Shown in pieces: positions 1 to 11,682 of a stretch of DNA of 64,000 nucleotides. Each line of letters begins with the position of its first letter. The stretch's first letter is position 1. The DNA lies in NCBI RefSeq assembly GCF_002074055.1, contig NZ_CP014619.1, positions 1 to 64,000 on the forward strand. The letters are read 5' to 3'. The position numbers and the translations under genes were made by a program. Below the pieces are notes generated by a model. The model was given only the letters and a program-made list of their open reading frames with translations, was not told the origin of the DNA and made no database searches. Origin of the DNA: Frondihabitans sp. 762G35 (GTDB taxonomy: Bacteria > Actinomycetota > Actinomycetes > Actinomycetales > Microbacteriaceae).

Positions 1-1416
1 GTGACGACAACGACCGATCCCATCCAGGGGCTCTGGCGGTCCGTCCTGGCCAGTCTCACCACCGACGACCGCATCACCCCGCAGCTGCACGGCTTCGTCA
101 GCCTGGTCGAGCCGAAGGGCGTCCTCGGCGGCACCCTCTACCTCGAGGTGCCGAACGAGCTGACGCGCGGGATGCTGGAGCAGCGCATCCGGGAGCCCCT
201 CCTCGAAGCGATCTCCCGTCTCGGCGACAGCACGGTCACGAGCTTCGCCATCACGGTCAACCCCGACATCACGCCGGACACCCTGAGCCAGCCCCAGGAG
301 CCGGCCGAGTCGAACCAGTACGTCGAGGCGCCTTTCGTGCCGGCTCCGACCGAGCCCGCCCCGGGTGCCAAGCGCAACGACTCCCGCCTGAACCCCAAGT
401 ACAGCTTCGACAACTTCGTGATCGGAGCCTCGAACCGGTTCGCGCACGCCGCGGCGGTCGCCGTCTCCGAGGCTCCGGCGAAGGCGTACAACCCGCTCTT
501 CATCTACGGGGAATCCGGCCTCGGCAAGACGCACCTCCTGCACGCGATCGGGCACTACGCGGAGAGCATGTATCCGGGCATCCGGGTCCGCTACGTCTCC
601 AGCGAGGAGTTCACGAACGACTTCATCAACTCGATCGCGAACAACCGCTCGAACCAGTTCCAGCAGCGCTACCGCGACATCGACATCCTCCTGATCGACG
701 ACATCCAGTTCCTGCAGGGCAAGGACAGCACGCAGGAGGCGTTCTTCCACACCTTCAACACCCTCCACGACCACGACAAGCAGCTGGTCATCACGAGCGA
801 TCTCCCGCCGAAGCACCTCACCGGCTTCGAGGACAGGATGCGCTCGCGCTTCGAGTGGGGCCTCATCACCGACGTCCAGGCCCCCGACCTCGAGACGCGC
901 ATCGCGATCCTCCGGAAGAAGGCGCAGAGCGAGAAGCTCCTCGTCCGCGACGAGATCCTCGAGTACATGGCCACGAAGGTGTCGAGCAACATCCGCGAGC
1001 TGGAGGGGACGCTCATCCGCGTCACCGCCTTCGCGAGCCTGAACCGCACCGCCGTCGACCTCAGCCTCGTGCAGACCGTCCTGAAAGACCTGATCACCCT
1101 CGACGAGGACAACGTGATCGCGCCGGTCGACATCATCAACCACACGGCCGACTACTTCAAGCTCTCCGTCGACGACCTCTACGGCTCGTCCCGCTCGCAG
1201 GCGATCGCCACGGCCCGGCAGATCGCGATGTACCTCTGCCGCGAGCTGACGAACCTCTCCCTGCCCAAGATCGGCCAGCTCTTCGGCAACCGCGACCACA
1301 CGACGGTGATGTACGCGAACAAGAAGATCTCGGAGCTCATGAAGGAGCGCCGCTCGATCTACAACCAGGTCACCGAGCTCACGAGCCGCATCAAGCAGGA
1401 TCACCGCTACAAGTGA
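1..1416 (+). CDS. dnaA: Chromosomal replication initiator protein DnaA
   Basis: DnaA binds DnaA boxes at oriC and uses ATP to open the duplex and load the helicase. The 471-residue product shows the normal order: an N-terminal interaction domain (about 1-90), a Pro/Glu-rich linker (about 95-125), the AAA+ core with Walker A GESGLGKT at 170-177 and Walker B LLIDD at 230-234, and the C-terminal DNA-binding domain with the signature GNRDHTTVMYANKK starting at residue 429. The start is GTG at base 1, so the replicon was probably numbered from this gene. It is followed by a DnaA-box-rich spacer and dnaN, the usual actinobacterial order. The identification is secure. Confidence 0.99.
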   Translation: MTTTTDPIQGLWRSVLASLTTDDRITPQLHGFVSLVEPKGVLGGTLYLEVPNELTRGMLEQRIREPLLEAISRLGDSTVTSFAITVNPDITPDTLSQPQEPAESNQYVEAPFVPAPTEPAPGAKRNDSRLNPKYSFDNFVIGASNRFAHAAAVAVSEAPAKAYNPLFIYGESGLGKTHLLHAIGHYAESMYPGIRVRYVSSEEFTNDFINSIANNRSNQFQQRYRDIDILLIDDIQFLQGKDSTQEAFFHTFNTLHDHDKQLVITSDLPPKHLTGFEDRMRSRFEWGLITDVQAPDLETRIAILRKKAQSEKLLVRDEILEYMATKVSSNIRELEGTLIRVTAFASLNRTAVDLSLVQTVLKDLITLDEDNVIAPVDIINHTADYFKLSVDDLYGSSRSQAIATARQIAMYLCRELTNLSLPKIGQLFGNRDHTTVMYANKKISELMKERRSIYNQVTELTSRIKQDHRYK

Positions 1417-1889
1417 TTCGACGCGCCTCGGCGCCTCCCCGGCTCTCCACGACGCCTTTCCGCGGCTCCGAGAGCCCTTCGGCGATCGCAGTGGGCCTTA
1501 ATGCCGACAGGTTTCCCCCAGTGTGGATAACCTGTGGAAAGTCGTGGATAACCATGGGTCGGATTGTTCACTCTTCGAGGCACCCTGTGAGTGACAGGTT
1601 TCCGGAGCCGGACCGAGACCACAGGTCGACCCCCCGGATTCCACAATCCATCAACAACTCACACGCGTGTAGTTCCCAGTGCCTGAGCGGTTATTAACAC
1701 GTTATCCACACTGTGCACAACGGTTAAGACTGTTAAGACCTCTTAGAAAGAATGATTGGGAGAGACAACCTTGTGGATGGCGGAGGACGTCTCGGAGCCC
1801 CGGGTCCACCTGGAGAATTGCTGTGCCAGTATTAACCGGCCGGGCTCGATCGAGCCGTCCACGGGTGTGTTTCCGATAGGGGTCAAAGC
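1417..1889. other. oriC: Probable chromosomal origin oriC (dnaA-dnaN spacer)
   Basis: This 473-bp gene-free spacer has DnaA-box-like 9-mers on both strands: TGTGGATAA at 1522-1530, a TGTGGAAA variant at 1533-1540, CGTGGATAA at 1543-1551, TTATCCACA at 1702-1710, TGTGCACAA at 1713-1720 and TTGTGGAT at 1771-1778. A locally AT-richer stretch at about 1689-1757, with two copies of GTTAAGAC, could be the unwinding element. Its position between dnaA and dnaN is where actinobacterial origins lie. The box list comes from reading by eye and is probably incomplete. Confidence 0.85.
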
Positions 1890-3038
1890 GTGAAGTTCCA
1901 GGTCAACCGCGATGTCTTCAGCGATGCCGTGTCCTTCGCCGTCAAGCTCCTGCCCCAGCGGACGACTCTCCCGATCCTGAGCGGCGTCCTCATCGAGGCC
2001 CACGAGGGCGGGCTCACGCTCTCGTCCTTCGACTACGAGGTCTCGTCGCAGACGAACATCGTGGCCGAGGTCGACGAACCGGGCACGGTCCTCGTCTCCG
2101 GCCGGCTCCTGGCCGACATCGCGAACCGCCTGCCGAACGCCCCCGTGACCTTCACCACGGAGCAGACTCGGATCAGCGTCTCCTGCGGGTCGGCCAACTT
2201 CTCGCTCCTGAGCATGCCCGTCGAGGAGTACCCGACGCTGCCCGTCGTCGGCGAGCAGTCGGGCGTCGTCCCCGGCGACGCCTTCTCGCTCGCGGTCTCG
2301 CAGGTGGCGGTCGCCGCCTCGCGCGACGACGTCACCCCCGTCATCACCGGCGTGCAGCTCGAGATCACCGAGAACGCGCTCTCGCTCGTGGCCACCGACC
2401 GCTACCGCGTCGCCGTCCGCGGCATCGACTGGGATCCCGGCACCGCCGCGAGCACCGAGACGCTCACCGCGCTCGTCCCGGCCCGCACCCTCCAGGAGGT
2501 CGGCAAGACCTTCGGCTCGGCGTCGACCCTGTCGGTCGCCATCACCGGATCGGAGGATCGCGAGCTCATCGCGTTCCAGGCCGACAACAAGATCGTGACC
2601 TCGCTGCTCATCAAGGGCAACTTCCCGCCCGTGAAGCGCCTCTTCCCGGAGTCGGTGGAGAACTACGCGGTCATGAACACCGCCGACCTCGTCGAGGCGA
2701 CGAGGCGCGTGTCGCTCGTGCTCGAGCGCGAGGCGGCACTGAGATTCACGTTCACGATCGACGGCCTCACCCTCGAGGCCATCGGAAGCGAACAGGCGCA
2801 GGCGTCAGAGTCGATCGACGCGCTCTTGACCGGAGAGGACACCGTGGTCTCGCTGAAGCCGCAGTTCCTCCTGGACGGACTGGGAGCCGTGCACTCGGAG
2901 TTCGTCCGCATCTCGTTCACCAAGACCGAGAACCCCAACAAGCCGGGGCCGGTGCTGATCACGAGCCAATCCTCGAAAGACCAGCCCGGGGCGGACAGCT
3001 ACAAGTACCTCCTCCAGCCCAACCTCCTCCTGCGCTGA
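1890..3038 (+). CDS. dnaN: DNA polymerase III sliding clamp (beta subunit)
   Basis: This is the ring-shaped processivity clamp that tethers DNA polymerase III and other repair and replication enzymes to DNA. The 382-residue protein has the family length and the three repeated clamp folds. It begins MKFQVNRDVFSDAV and ends with a typical clamp tail containing the YKYLLQPNLLLR stretch. The GTG start at 1890 is chosen because it gives the conserved N-terminus. It sits between oriC and gnd, the usual order in Microbacteriaceae. Confidence 0.98.
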   Translation: MKFQVNRDVFSDAVSFAVKLLPQRTTLPILSGVLIEAHEGGLTLSSFDYEVSSQTNIVAEVDEPGTVLVSGRLLADIANRLPNAPVTFTTEQTRISVSCGSANFSLLSMPVEEYPTLPVVGEQSGVVPGDAFSLAVSQVAVAASRDDVTPVITGVQLEITENALSLVATDRYRVAVRGIDWDPGTAASTETLTALVPARTLQEVGKTFGSASTLSVAITGSEDRELIAFQADNKIVTSLLIKGNFPPVKRLFPESVENYAVMNTADLVEATRRVSLVLEREAALRFTFTIDGLTLEAIGSEQAQASESIDALLTGEDTVVSLKPQFLLDGLGAVHSEFVRISFTKTENPNKPGPVLITSQSSKDQPGADSYKYLLQPNLLLR

Positions 3039-3103
3039 CCGCGCACCCCGGCGAACGAGCGCCTCACCCTGACGACGCACGCTCACACGAACAAAGGATC
3101 CAC

Positions 3104-3994
3104 ATGCACATCGGCCTCATCGGTCTCGGCAAAATGGGCAACAACATGCGTGCTCGCCTTCGTGCGCACGACATCGAGGTGACCGGCTACGACAACAACC
3201 CGGCCGTCTCCGACGTCGCGAGTCTCAAAGACCTCGCCGCGGCCCTCCCGGCACCCCGCATCGTCTGGGCCATGGTCCCGTCCGGTCCCATCACCGCCGG
3301 CGTGATCAAGGAGCTCTCCGAGGTCCTGTCCGAGGGCGACATGGTCATCGACGGGGGCAACTCGAAGTTCACCAGCGACTTCGACAACGAGAAGCTCCTC
3401 TCCACCAAGGGCATCAACTACGTCGACGCCGGTGTCTCCGGCGGCGTCTGGGGCCTCGAGAACGGCTACGGCCTGATGGTCGGCGGCAGCGACGAGAACA
3501 TCGCGACCGCGATGCCGATCTTCGACGCGCTCCGCCCCGAGGGCCCGCAGGCCGAGGGCTTCGTGCACGTCGGCCCGACCGGCGCCGGCCACTACGCCAA
3601 GATGGTCCACAACGGCATCGAGTACGCCATCATGCAGGCGTACGGCGAGGGCTTCGAGCTCCTCGAGACCAAGAAAGACCTGATCAAAGACGTCACGGGC
3701 ACCTTCAAGGCCTGGCAGCGCGGCACGGTCGTCCGCTCCTGGCTGCTCGAGCTGCTCGTGCTCGGCCTCGAACAGGACCCGTCGTTCGAAGACATCTCGG
3801 GCTACGTCGAGGACTCCGGCGAGGGTCGCTGGACCCTCGAGGAGGCCATCGACAACGCCGTGCCGATGCCGGCCATCAGCGCCTCGATCTTCGCGCGCTT
3901 CGTCTCCCGCCAGGGCGACGGGTCGCCGACGATGAAGGCCGTCGCCGCGCTCCGCAACCAGTTCGGCGGCCACGCGGTCAAGAAGGCCGACTAG
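3104..3994 (+). CDS. gnd: 6-phosphogluconate dehydrogenase, decarboxylating (short form)
   Basis: The enzyme oxidises and decarboxylates 6-phosphogluconate to ribulose 5-phosphate in the pentose phosphate pathway. The N-terminal Rossmann motif GLIGLGKMG is at residues 4-12, the substrate-binding DGGNSKF stretch is near residue 85, and the catalytic HYAKMVHN segment has Lys166 and Asn170. At 296 residues this is the short GndA-type enzyme, lacking the extra C-terminal helices of the 470-residue form. The ATG is preceded by AAAGGA. Its place between dnaN and recF is common in actinobacteria; nothing links it functionally to replication. Confidence 0.96.
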   Translation: MHIGLIGLGKMGNNMRARLRAHDIEVTGYDNNPAVSDVASLKDLAAALPAPRIVWAMVPSGPITAGVIKELSEVLSEGDMVIDGGNSKFTSDFDNEKLLSTKGINYVDAGVSGGVWGLENGYGLMVGGSDENIATAMPIFDALRPEGPQAEGFVHVGPTGAGHYAKMVHNGIEYAIMQAYGEGFELLETKKDLIKDVTGTFKAWQRGTVVRSWLLELLVLGLEQDPSFEDISGYVEDSGEGRWTLEEAIDNAVPMPAISASIFARFVSRQGDGSPTMKAVAALRNQFGGHAVKKAD

Positions 3995-4056
3995 CCACAG
4001 CGCCAGGGCCCACGGCTGGCAGCCATCGGGTTGCCAGCCAGGCCGGAGGGGCCCGC

Positions 4057-5232
4057 GTGCGAGTACTGCATCTCAGTCTGACCGACTTCCGGAACTACGC
4101 GTCCGCGGAGGTCGCGTTCGCGCGCGGGCCCAATCTTTTCGTCGGCCGGAACGGCCAGGGCAAGACCAACCTCGTCGAGTCGCTCGGCTACCTGGCCACC
4201 CTCGGGTCGCACCGGGTCTCGAGCGACGCGGCCCTCATCCGGCAGGGTGCCGACTCGGCGATCGTCCGGGCGCGGCTGGAGAGCGCCGAGCGCGATCTGC
4301 TGGCCGAGGTGCAGATCAACCGGTCGTCGCCGAACCGCGCACAGATCAACCGGGGCGCGATCAAGCCGCGCGAGCTTCCGCGCTACTTCTCCAGCGTGCT
4401 CTTCGCTCCCGAGGACCTCGCGCTCGTCCGCGGCGAGCCCGGCGGCCGACGCCGGTTCCTCGACGAACTGCTCGTGGCGCGGAACCCGAGACTCAGCGGA
4501 GTCCTCGCGGACTACGAGCGGGTCCTGCGCCAGCGCAACACGCTCCTCAAGTCGGCCCGCGCCTCCCGGGTCCCCGCCGACAAACTCTCGACCCTCGACA
4601 TCTGGGACGACCGCCTCGTCGCGCTCGGCAGCGAGATCATCGCCTCGCGCGACGCCCTGGTCGCGGCGCTCGGCCCCCGGGTCGCGGAGAGCTACGCCTC
4701 GGTCGCCGGCGACGACCACCGCGCGACCCTGTCGACCGTGGTGAGCATCCGCGGCGGCCGCGACGGCGGAGTCCGCGACGACGACGACCAGATCGACGAG
4801 GGGCAGGAGCCGCTGGCCGTCCCCGAGATCGCCCCGCTCTTCCGCGAGGCCCTGGCCCGGGTGCGTCCCTCGGAGCTCGACCGCGGAGTGACGCTCGTCG
4901 GCCCGCACCGCGACGACCTGTTCCTCTCCCTCAACGGCCTGCCGGCGCGCGGCTACGCGAGCCACGGCGAATCGTGGTCGTTCGCGCTCGCCCTCAAGCT
5001 CGGATCGGCCGCCGTCCTGCGAACCGACTCCGTCACCGGGGATCCCGTGATCGTCCTCGACGACGTGTTCGCCGAGCTCGACCGATCGAGGCGCGAGCGC
5101 CTCGCCGACGCCGTGGCCGACTACGAGCAGGTGCTCATCACGGCGGCGGTCGAGGAGGACGTCCCCGAGCGCCTGGCCGCGCACACCGTGCGGATCTCCA
5201 AGGGGACCATCGTCGAGGAGCCGAACCCGTGA
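4057..5232 (+). CDS. recF: DNA replication and repair protein RecF
   Basis: RecF is an SMC-like ATPase that helps RecO and RecR load RecA at gaps. The 391-residue protein has Walker A GRNGQGKT at 30-37, an ABC-type signature region around HGESWSFALALKL (about residue 305) and a Walker B VIVLDDVFAELD close to the C-terminus. The start is GTG at 4057. Its last four bases overlap the GTG of the next gene (GTGA), so the two are probably translationally coupled. Confidence 0.97.
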   Translation: MRVLHLSLTDFRNYASAEVAFARGPNLFVGRNGQGKTNLVESLGYLATLGSHRVSSDAALIRQGADSAIVRARLESAERDLLAEVQINRSSPNRAQINRGAIKPRELPRYFSSVLFAPEDLALVRGEPGGRRRFLDELLVARNPRLSGVLADYERVLRQRNTLLKSARASRVPADKLSTLDIWDDRLVALGSEIIASRDALVAALGPRVAESYASVAGDDHRATLSTVVSIRGGRDGGVRDDDDQIDEGQEPLAVPEIAPLFREALARVRPSELDRGVTLVGPHRDDLFLSLNGLPARGYASHGESWSFALALKLGSAAVLRTDSVTGDPVIVLDDVFAELDRSRRERLADAVADYEQVLITAAVEEDVPERLAAHTVRISKGTIVEEPNP

Positions 5233-5738
5233 CTCCTGCCCGCCCCCGCAACGACGACGACAACGAAGCCCAGCGCGTCTACCTCCGGTTCCGTCGCGTC
5301 TTCGGCGACGCGACGTCGCGATCGCGCGACGGCCGGCGCCGGATCGCCCGCGCAGGAGCCCCGAGCCAACCCTTCGGCAACGGCCGCGATCCCAAGGGCA
5401 TCGCCGACGTGATCCTCGGGGTGACGACGGAACTCGGCTGGAACTCCACCCTCGCCCAGTCCGACCTGATGACCGCGTGGCCCGAGATGGTCGGCCAGGA
5501 GCTCGCCGAGCACTCGATCCCGGTCGGCATCGAAGACGGCACGCTCACTGTCCAGTGCGACTCGACGGCGTGGGCGACGCAGCTCCGCTTGATGCGCGCG
5601 CAGGTGACGACGAGCATCATGGCGACCTACCCCGAGGCGGGCATCCAGTCGATGCGTTTTCTGGGGCCCAACGCCCCGACCTGGAAACGCGGCCCCAGAT
5701 CGGTCCCAGGGCGCGGTCCGCGCGATACTTACGGTTGA
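5229..5738 (+). CDS. dciA: DciA-like DUF721 replication protein
   Basis: The protein belongs to DUF721, the DciA-type helicase operator family, which helps load or activate the replicative helicase DnaB. The 169-residue reading starts at GTG 5229, which overlaps the recF stop by four bases. A longer in-frame ORF continues upstream but only as a shadow inside recF. The N-terminal third is charged and probably disordered; the DUF721 core begins near KGIADVILGVTTELGW and continues through WPEMVGQELAEHSIP. The dnaA-dnaN-recF-dciA-gyrB order supports the call. Confidence 0.9.
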   Translation: MTPARPRNDDDNEAQRVYLRFRRVFGDATSRSRDGRRRIARAGAPSQPFGNGRDPKGIADVILGVTTELGWNSTLAQSDLMTAWPEMVGQELAEHSIPVGIEDGTLTVQCDSTAWATQLRLMRAQVTTSIMATYPEAGIQSMRFLGPNAPTWKRGPRSVPGRGPRDTYG

Positions 5739-5814
5739 CAAGGGTGATTCGGTCACTGGGGCCGGGAAAATCCCTCTGAGGGCGTATTTCGCCCCGTCGC
5801 CGAGCCTCCTGCGG

Positions 5815-7896
<2,082 letters not shown>

Positions 7897-7986
7897 TCCG
7901 CGGCCCGGTCTCCTCCTGACGAGGCGGACCGGCCGCCCAGGCCGTGAGCAGGACGCTCGGGGCCGGCTACAGAAAGAACACACACG

Positions 7987-10686
7987 ATGGCAGACGACAC
8001 CGACGACACCACCGACGGCCTTCCCGAGGGTGTCGAGCCCCGAGCCGGTGCTGGCGACAAGAACTGGGCGGCGGCGCTGAAGCGCGACAGCATCGAGGCG
8101 GTCGACCTCCAGCTCGAGATGCAGCGCTCCTACCTCGACTACGCGATGAGCGTCATCGTCGGGCGCGCGCTCCCCGAGGTGCGGGATGGCCTCAAGCCGG
8201 TGCACCGCCGCGTGATCTACGCGATGTACGACGGCGGCTACCGCCCCGACCGCGCCTTCTCGAAGTGCGCGCGCGTCGTCGGCGAGGTGATGGGTAACTT
8301 CCACCCCCACGGCGACTCGGCCATCTACGACGCTCTCGTCCGGCTGGTCCAGCCCTGGAGCCTGCGCTACCCGCTCGCGCTCGGCCAGGGCAACTTCGGC
8401 TCGCCCGGCAACGACGGCGCGGCCGCCCCCCGGTACACCGAGACGAAGATGGCGCCGCTCGCCCTCGAGATGGTCCGCGACATCGACGAAGACACCGTCG
8501 ACTTCCAGGACAACTACGACGGGCGCACGCAGGAGCCCGCGATCCTGCCGGCCCGCTTCCCGAACCTCCTGGTCAACGGGTCCGTCGGCATCGCCGTCGG
8601 CATGGCCACGAACATCCCGCCGCACAACCTCCGCGAGGTCGCGTCGGGTGCCCAGTGGTACCTGGAGAACCCCGAGGCGAACCGCGAGGAGCTCCTCGAG
8701 GCGCTCATGCAGCGGATCAAGGGCCCGGACTTCCCGACCGGGGCCCAGATCCTCGGCGTCCGCGGGATCCACGACGCTTACCGCACCGGCCGCGGCTCCA
8801 TCACGATGCGCGCCGTCGTCAACGTCGAGGAGATCCAGGGTCGCACCTGCCTCGTCGTCACCGAGCTGCCGTACCAGGTCAACCCCGACAACCTCGCGAT
8901 CAAGATCGCCGACCTCGTCAAGGAGGGGCGCGTCGCCGGCATCGCCGACATCCGCGACGAGACCTCCGGCCGCACCGGCCAGCGCCTCGTCATCGTGCTC
9001 AAGCGCGACGCCGTCGCGAAGGTCGTCCTGAACAACCTCTACAAGCACACCTCCCTCCAGGAGAATTTCGGCGCCAACATGCTGGCGATCGTGGACGGCG
9101 TGCCCCGCACCCTCCCGCTCGACGGATTCATCACCGCCTGGGTCGACCACCAGATCGAGGTCATCGTCCGCCGGACGCAGTTCCGGCTGCGGAAGGCGGA
9201 GGCGGACGCTCACATCCTGCGCGGCTACATCAAGGCCCTCGACGCCCTCGACGAGGTGATCGCCCTCATCCGTCGGTCGCCCACCGTCGACGAGGCCCGC
9301 ACCGGCCTCATCGAGCTGCTCGACATCGATGAGCTCCAGGCCAACGCGGTGCTCGCGATGCAGCTGCGTCGCCTCGCGGCCCTGGAACGCCAGAAGATCC
9401 AGGACGACCACGACGAGCTCGAGCGCAAGATCCTCGACTTCCAGGACATCCTCGCCAAGCCCGAGCGTCAGCGGACCATCGTCAGCACCGAGCTCCAGGA
9501 GATCACCGACAAGTTCGGAGACGAGCGCCGCACCGAGATCATGTTCGGCTTCGACGGCGACATGAGCGTCGAAGACCTCATCCCCGAGGAGGAGATGGTC
9601 GTCACGCTCACGCGCGGCGGCTACATCAAGCGCACCCGCAGCGACAACTACCGCTCGCAGCACCGCGGCGGCAAGGGTGTCAAGGGAGCTCAGCTCCGAG
9701 CCGACGACGTGGTCGAGCACTTCTTCGTCACGACGACGCACCACTGGCTGCTCTTCCTCACCACGAAGGGCCGGGTCTACCGCGCCAAGGCCTACGAGCT
9801 GCAGGAGGCGGGCCGCGACGCCAAGGGACAGCACGTCGCGAACCTCCTCGCCATGCAGCCCGACGAGGAGATCTCGCAGGTCCTCGACATCCGCGACTAC
9901 GAGGTGGCCGACTACCTCGTGCTCGCGACGCGCGGTGGCCTGATCAAGAAGACCGCTCTCACGGAGTACGACACGAACCGCACCGGCGGCATCATCGCGA
10001 TCAACCTCCGCGACGACGACGAGCTCGTCTCCGCGCTCCTCGTCGACGAGCACGACGATCTCCTGCTCGTCTCGCGTCACGGCATGTCCCTGCGATTCAC
10101 CGCCGACAACGAGTCGCTGCGTCCGATGGGTCGCTCGACCTCCGGCGTCAAGGGCATGAACTTCCGCGGCGACGACACCCTCCTCTCGGCCTCGGTCGTC
10201 GGCGACGAGGGCTACGTCTTCGTCGTCACGGAGGGCGGCTACGCCAAGCGCACGGCCGCGGACCAGTACCGCGTGCAGAACCGCGGCGGCCTCGGCATCA
10301 AGGTCGCCAAGCTGGCCGAAGCGCGCGGCGACCTGGCCGGCGCGATGATCGTCACGGAAGACGATGAGGTCCTGGTCGTCCTCTCGTCGGGCAAGGTTGT
10401 CCGCTCCGCGGTCGCCGAGGTCCCCGCCAAGGGTCGCGACACGATGGGCGTCGTCTTCGCCCGGTTCGCCAACGACGACCGCATCATCGCGGTCGCACGC
10501 AACAGCGAGCGCAACCTCGAGGTCGCCGACGCCGATAGTGTCTCTGAAGACACGGTCTCCGTCACCGCCGAAGATGCTTCTCCAGAGGGAAGCGCAACCA
10601 CTCCCGCGGATGAGATCGTTGAGGGCACCGAGCCCGACAACGGCACCACGGGGGAGCCGGCCGGAGAGGACGAGACCGAAGAATGA
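7987..10686 (+). CDS. gyrA: DNA gyrase subunit A
   Basis: GyrA is the DNA-cleaving subunit of gyrase. The 899-residue protein has the catalytic tyrosine Tyr150 in APRYTETKM. The quinolone-determining region [10 protein letters not shown] has Ser111 and Asp115 at the positions equivalent to E. coli Ser83 and Asp87, so it looks quinolone-sensitive. A GyrA-box-like sequence, QHRGGKG, starts the C-terminal beta-propeller. The last 60 or so residues form an acidic, low-complexity tail rich in Glu, Asp and Thr. The stop overlaps the next start (ATGA). Confidence 0.99.
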   Translation: MADDTDDTTDGLPEGVEPRAGAGDKNWAAALKRDSIEAVDLQLEMQRSYLDYAMSVIVGRALPEVRDGLKPVHRRVIYAMYDGGYRPDRAFSKCARVVGEVMGNFHPHGDSAIYDALVRLVQPWSLRYPLALGQGNFGSPGNDGAAAPRYTETKMAPLALEMVRDIDEDTVDFQDNYDGRTQEPAILPARFPNLLVNGSVGIAVGMATNIPPHNLREVASGAQWYLENPEANREELLEALMQRIKGPDFPTGAQILGVRGIHDAYRTGRGSITMRAVVNVEEIQGRTCLVVTELPYQVNPDNLAIKIADLVKEGRVAGIADIRDETSGRTGQRLVIVLKRDAVAKVVLNNLYKHTSLQENFGANMLAIVDGVPRTLPLDGFITAWVDHQIEVIVRRTQFRLRKAEADAHILRGYIKALDALDEVIALIRRSPTVDEARTGLIELLDIDELQANAVLAMQLRRLAALERQKIQDDHDELERKILDFQDILAKPERQRTIVSTELQEITDKFGDERRTEIMFGFDGDMSVEDLIPEEEMVVTLTRGGYIKRTRSDNYRSQHRGGKGVKGAQLRADDVVEHFFVTTTHHWLLFLTTKGRVYRAKAYELQEAGRDAKGQHVANLLAMQPDEEISQVLDIRDYEVADYLVLATRGGLIKKTALTEYDTNRTGGIIAINLRDDDELVSALLVDEHDDLLLVSRHGMSLRFTADNESLRPMGRSTSGVKGMNFRGDDTLLSASVVGDEGYVFVVTEGGYAKRTAADQYRVQNRGGLGIKVAKLAEARGDLAGAMIVTEDDEVLVVLSSGKVVRSAVAEVPAKGRDTMGVVFARFANDDRIIAVARNSERNLEVADADSVSEDTVSVTAEDASPEGSATTPADEIVEGTEPDNGTTGEPAGEDETEE

Positions 10687-11090
10687 CAACCGTCGCGGAG
10701 AAACTGCAGAGCAAGGCCAAGAAATCGGTCGGGACGAAACAGGTCCGTCTGAAGCTCGTCTACGTCGACTTCTGGTCGGCCGTGAAGCTGTCGTTCCTGA
10801 TCGCGCTCGCCATCGGCATCGTGACGGTCGTGGCGACGTTCCTGGTCTACGTGATCCTGGCCCGGCTCCAGATCTTCTCGACGGTCGACACCCTCCTGCA
10901 GGAGGTCCTCGGCGACAGCCGGTTCACCCTGCAGGACACCCTGTCGATCGGCCAGGTCATGCTCTTCGCGATGATCGTCGCCATCCTCAACGTGGTCATC
11001 GGCACGGTGCTCGGTGCCATCGCCGCGGTGCTCTACAACCTGAGCGTCCGTATCACGGGCGGCCTGCTCGTCGGCTTCACGAACAACTAG
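10683..11090 (+). CDS. DUF3566 transmembrane protein
   Basis: This 135-residue membrane protein of the DUF3566 family almost always follows gyrA in actinobacteria. It has a basic N-terminus (about 1-25, [16 protein letters not shown]) and two hydrophobic segments, about 37-60 and 93-122. The ATG overlaps the gyrA stop by four bases, so the genes are probably co-translated. Its biochemical role is unknown to me; the conserved linkage is the main evidence. Confidence 0.9.
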   Translation: MTTVAEKLQSKAKKSVGTKQVRLKLVYVDFWSAVKLSFLIALAIGIVTVVATFLVYVILARLQIFSTVDTLLQEVLGDSRFTLQDTLSIGQVMLFAMIVAILNVVIGTVLGAIAAVLYNLSVRITGGLLVGFTNN

Positions 11091-11130
11091 CGCGCGCGTC
11101 GCGCTCTCGCCACGCGCGCGCCACGCGCGC

Positions 11131-11196
11131 CTCGCCGAATGGACAGGTGTCGTCGCTTTTCGGCCGGAAAGCGTCGGCGCCCGTCCACTCGGCGAG
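11131..11196. repeat. 66-bp imperfect palindrome
   Basis: Two 33-base arms around a central CGGCCG are complementary except for six mismatches; the outer ends read CTCGCCGA and TCGGCGAG. Transcribed, it would form a long hairpin. It follows DUF3566 and precedes tRNA-Ile, so it could terminate the gyrase operon, though no T-run follows. It could also be a dispersed palindromic repeat of this genome. Confidence 0.6.
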
Positions 11197-11264
11197 GGCA
11201 CAGGGCAGGAGCCGCGGCCGATTGGGTAGATCAGGCCGGATACGGTACTGTCTTATTCGGTCCC

Positions 11265-11338
11265 GGGGCTATAGCTCAGGCGGTTAGAGCGCTTCGCTGA
11301 TAACGAAGAGGTCATAGGTTCAAGTCCTATTAGCCCCA
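11265..11338 (+). tRNA. tRNA-Ile (GAT)
   Basis: A 74-nt cloverleaf with acceptor stem GGGGCTA/TAGCCCC, a D-loop with the usual CAGGCGGTTAGAG, and an anticodon arm TTCGCTGATAACGAA with GAT at 11299-11301. The T-arm contains GGTTCAAGTCC. CCA is not encoded. The tRNA-Ile/tRNA-Ala pair after gyrA is typical of actinobacteria. Confidence 0.97.
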
Positions 11339-11400
11339 CTCCCGGAACACGTCGCACGCCTCTCGAGGCACACGAGAACACTGTCGGCAGACCGACGCAC

Positions 11401-11473
11401 GGGGCCTTAGCTCAGTTGGTAGAGCGCCTGCTTTGCAAGCAGGATGTCAGGAGTTCGATTCTCCTAGGCTCCA
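11401..11473 (+). tRNA. tRNA-Ala (TGC)
   Basis: A 73-nt cloverleaf with acceptor stem GGGGCCT/AGGCTCC (one G-T wobble), anticodon arm CCTGCTTTGCAAGCAGG with TGC at 11434-11436, and T-arm GAGTTCGATTCTC. CCA is not encoded. It lies 62 bases after tRNA-Ile and is followed by a strong hairpin. Confidence 0.97.
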
Positions 11474-11480
11474 CGTGTTC

Positions 11481-11506
11481 GAAGGCCCCCGCGGGGGCCT
11501 TCTTTC
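11481..11506 (+). terminator. Intrinsic terminator of the tRNA pair
   Basis: A perfect 10-bp GC-rich stem, GAAGGCCCCC and GGGGGCCTTC with a GC loop (11481-11502), followed by TTTCC. It lies 8 bases after tRNA-Ala. Confidence 0.85.
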
Positions 11507-11527
11507 CGTTGGGGGACGGCCTCTTCA

Positions 11528-11550
11528 GCGTGACGCCGACGGCGTCACGC
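11528..11550. terminator. Hairpin GCGTGACGCC-N3-GGCGTCACGC
   Basis: Perfect 10-bp arms around GAC, in the spacer between the tRNA terminator and the convergent leftward gene. No T-run is present on either side, so a terminator role is only possible; a protein-binding palindrome is the alternative. Confidence 0.45.
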
Positions 11551-11630
11551 GTGGCTCCACCGATGCGTGCGGGCTGATGCCGTGATACTCCGCGCCGTGA
11601 GGTCGGCGCGTGAGCGCGGGGGCAAGCGCA

Positions 11631-11664
11631 ACGGCCCGCCTGCTCGGGGGAGCGGACGGGCCGT
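11631..11664 (-). terminator. Hairpin after the 213-residue membrane protein gene
   Basis: Fifteen-base arms (ACGGCCCGCCTGCTC and GAGCGGACGGGCCGT, two mismatches) around GGGG lie just past the stop of the leftward gene at 11683. A GC-rich hairpin without a T-run is common for actinobacterial terminators. Confidence 0.55.
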
Positions 11665-11682
11665 GAGCGCCGAAGGGGGGTG

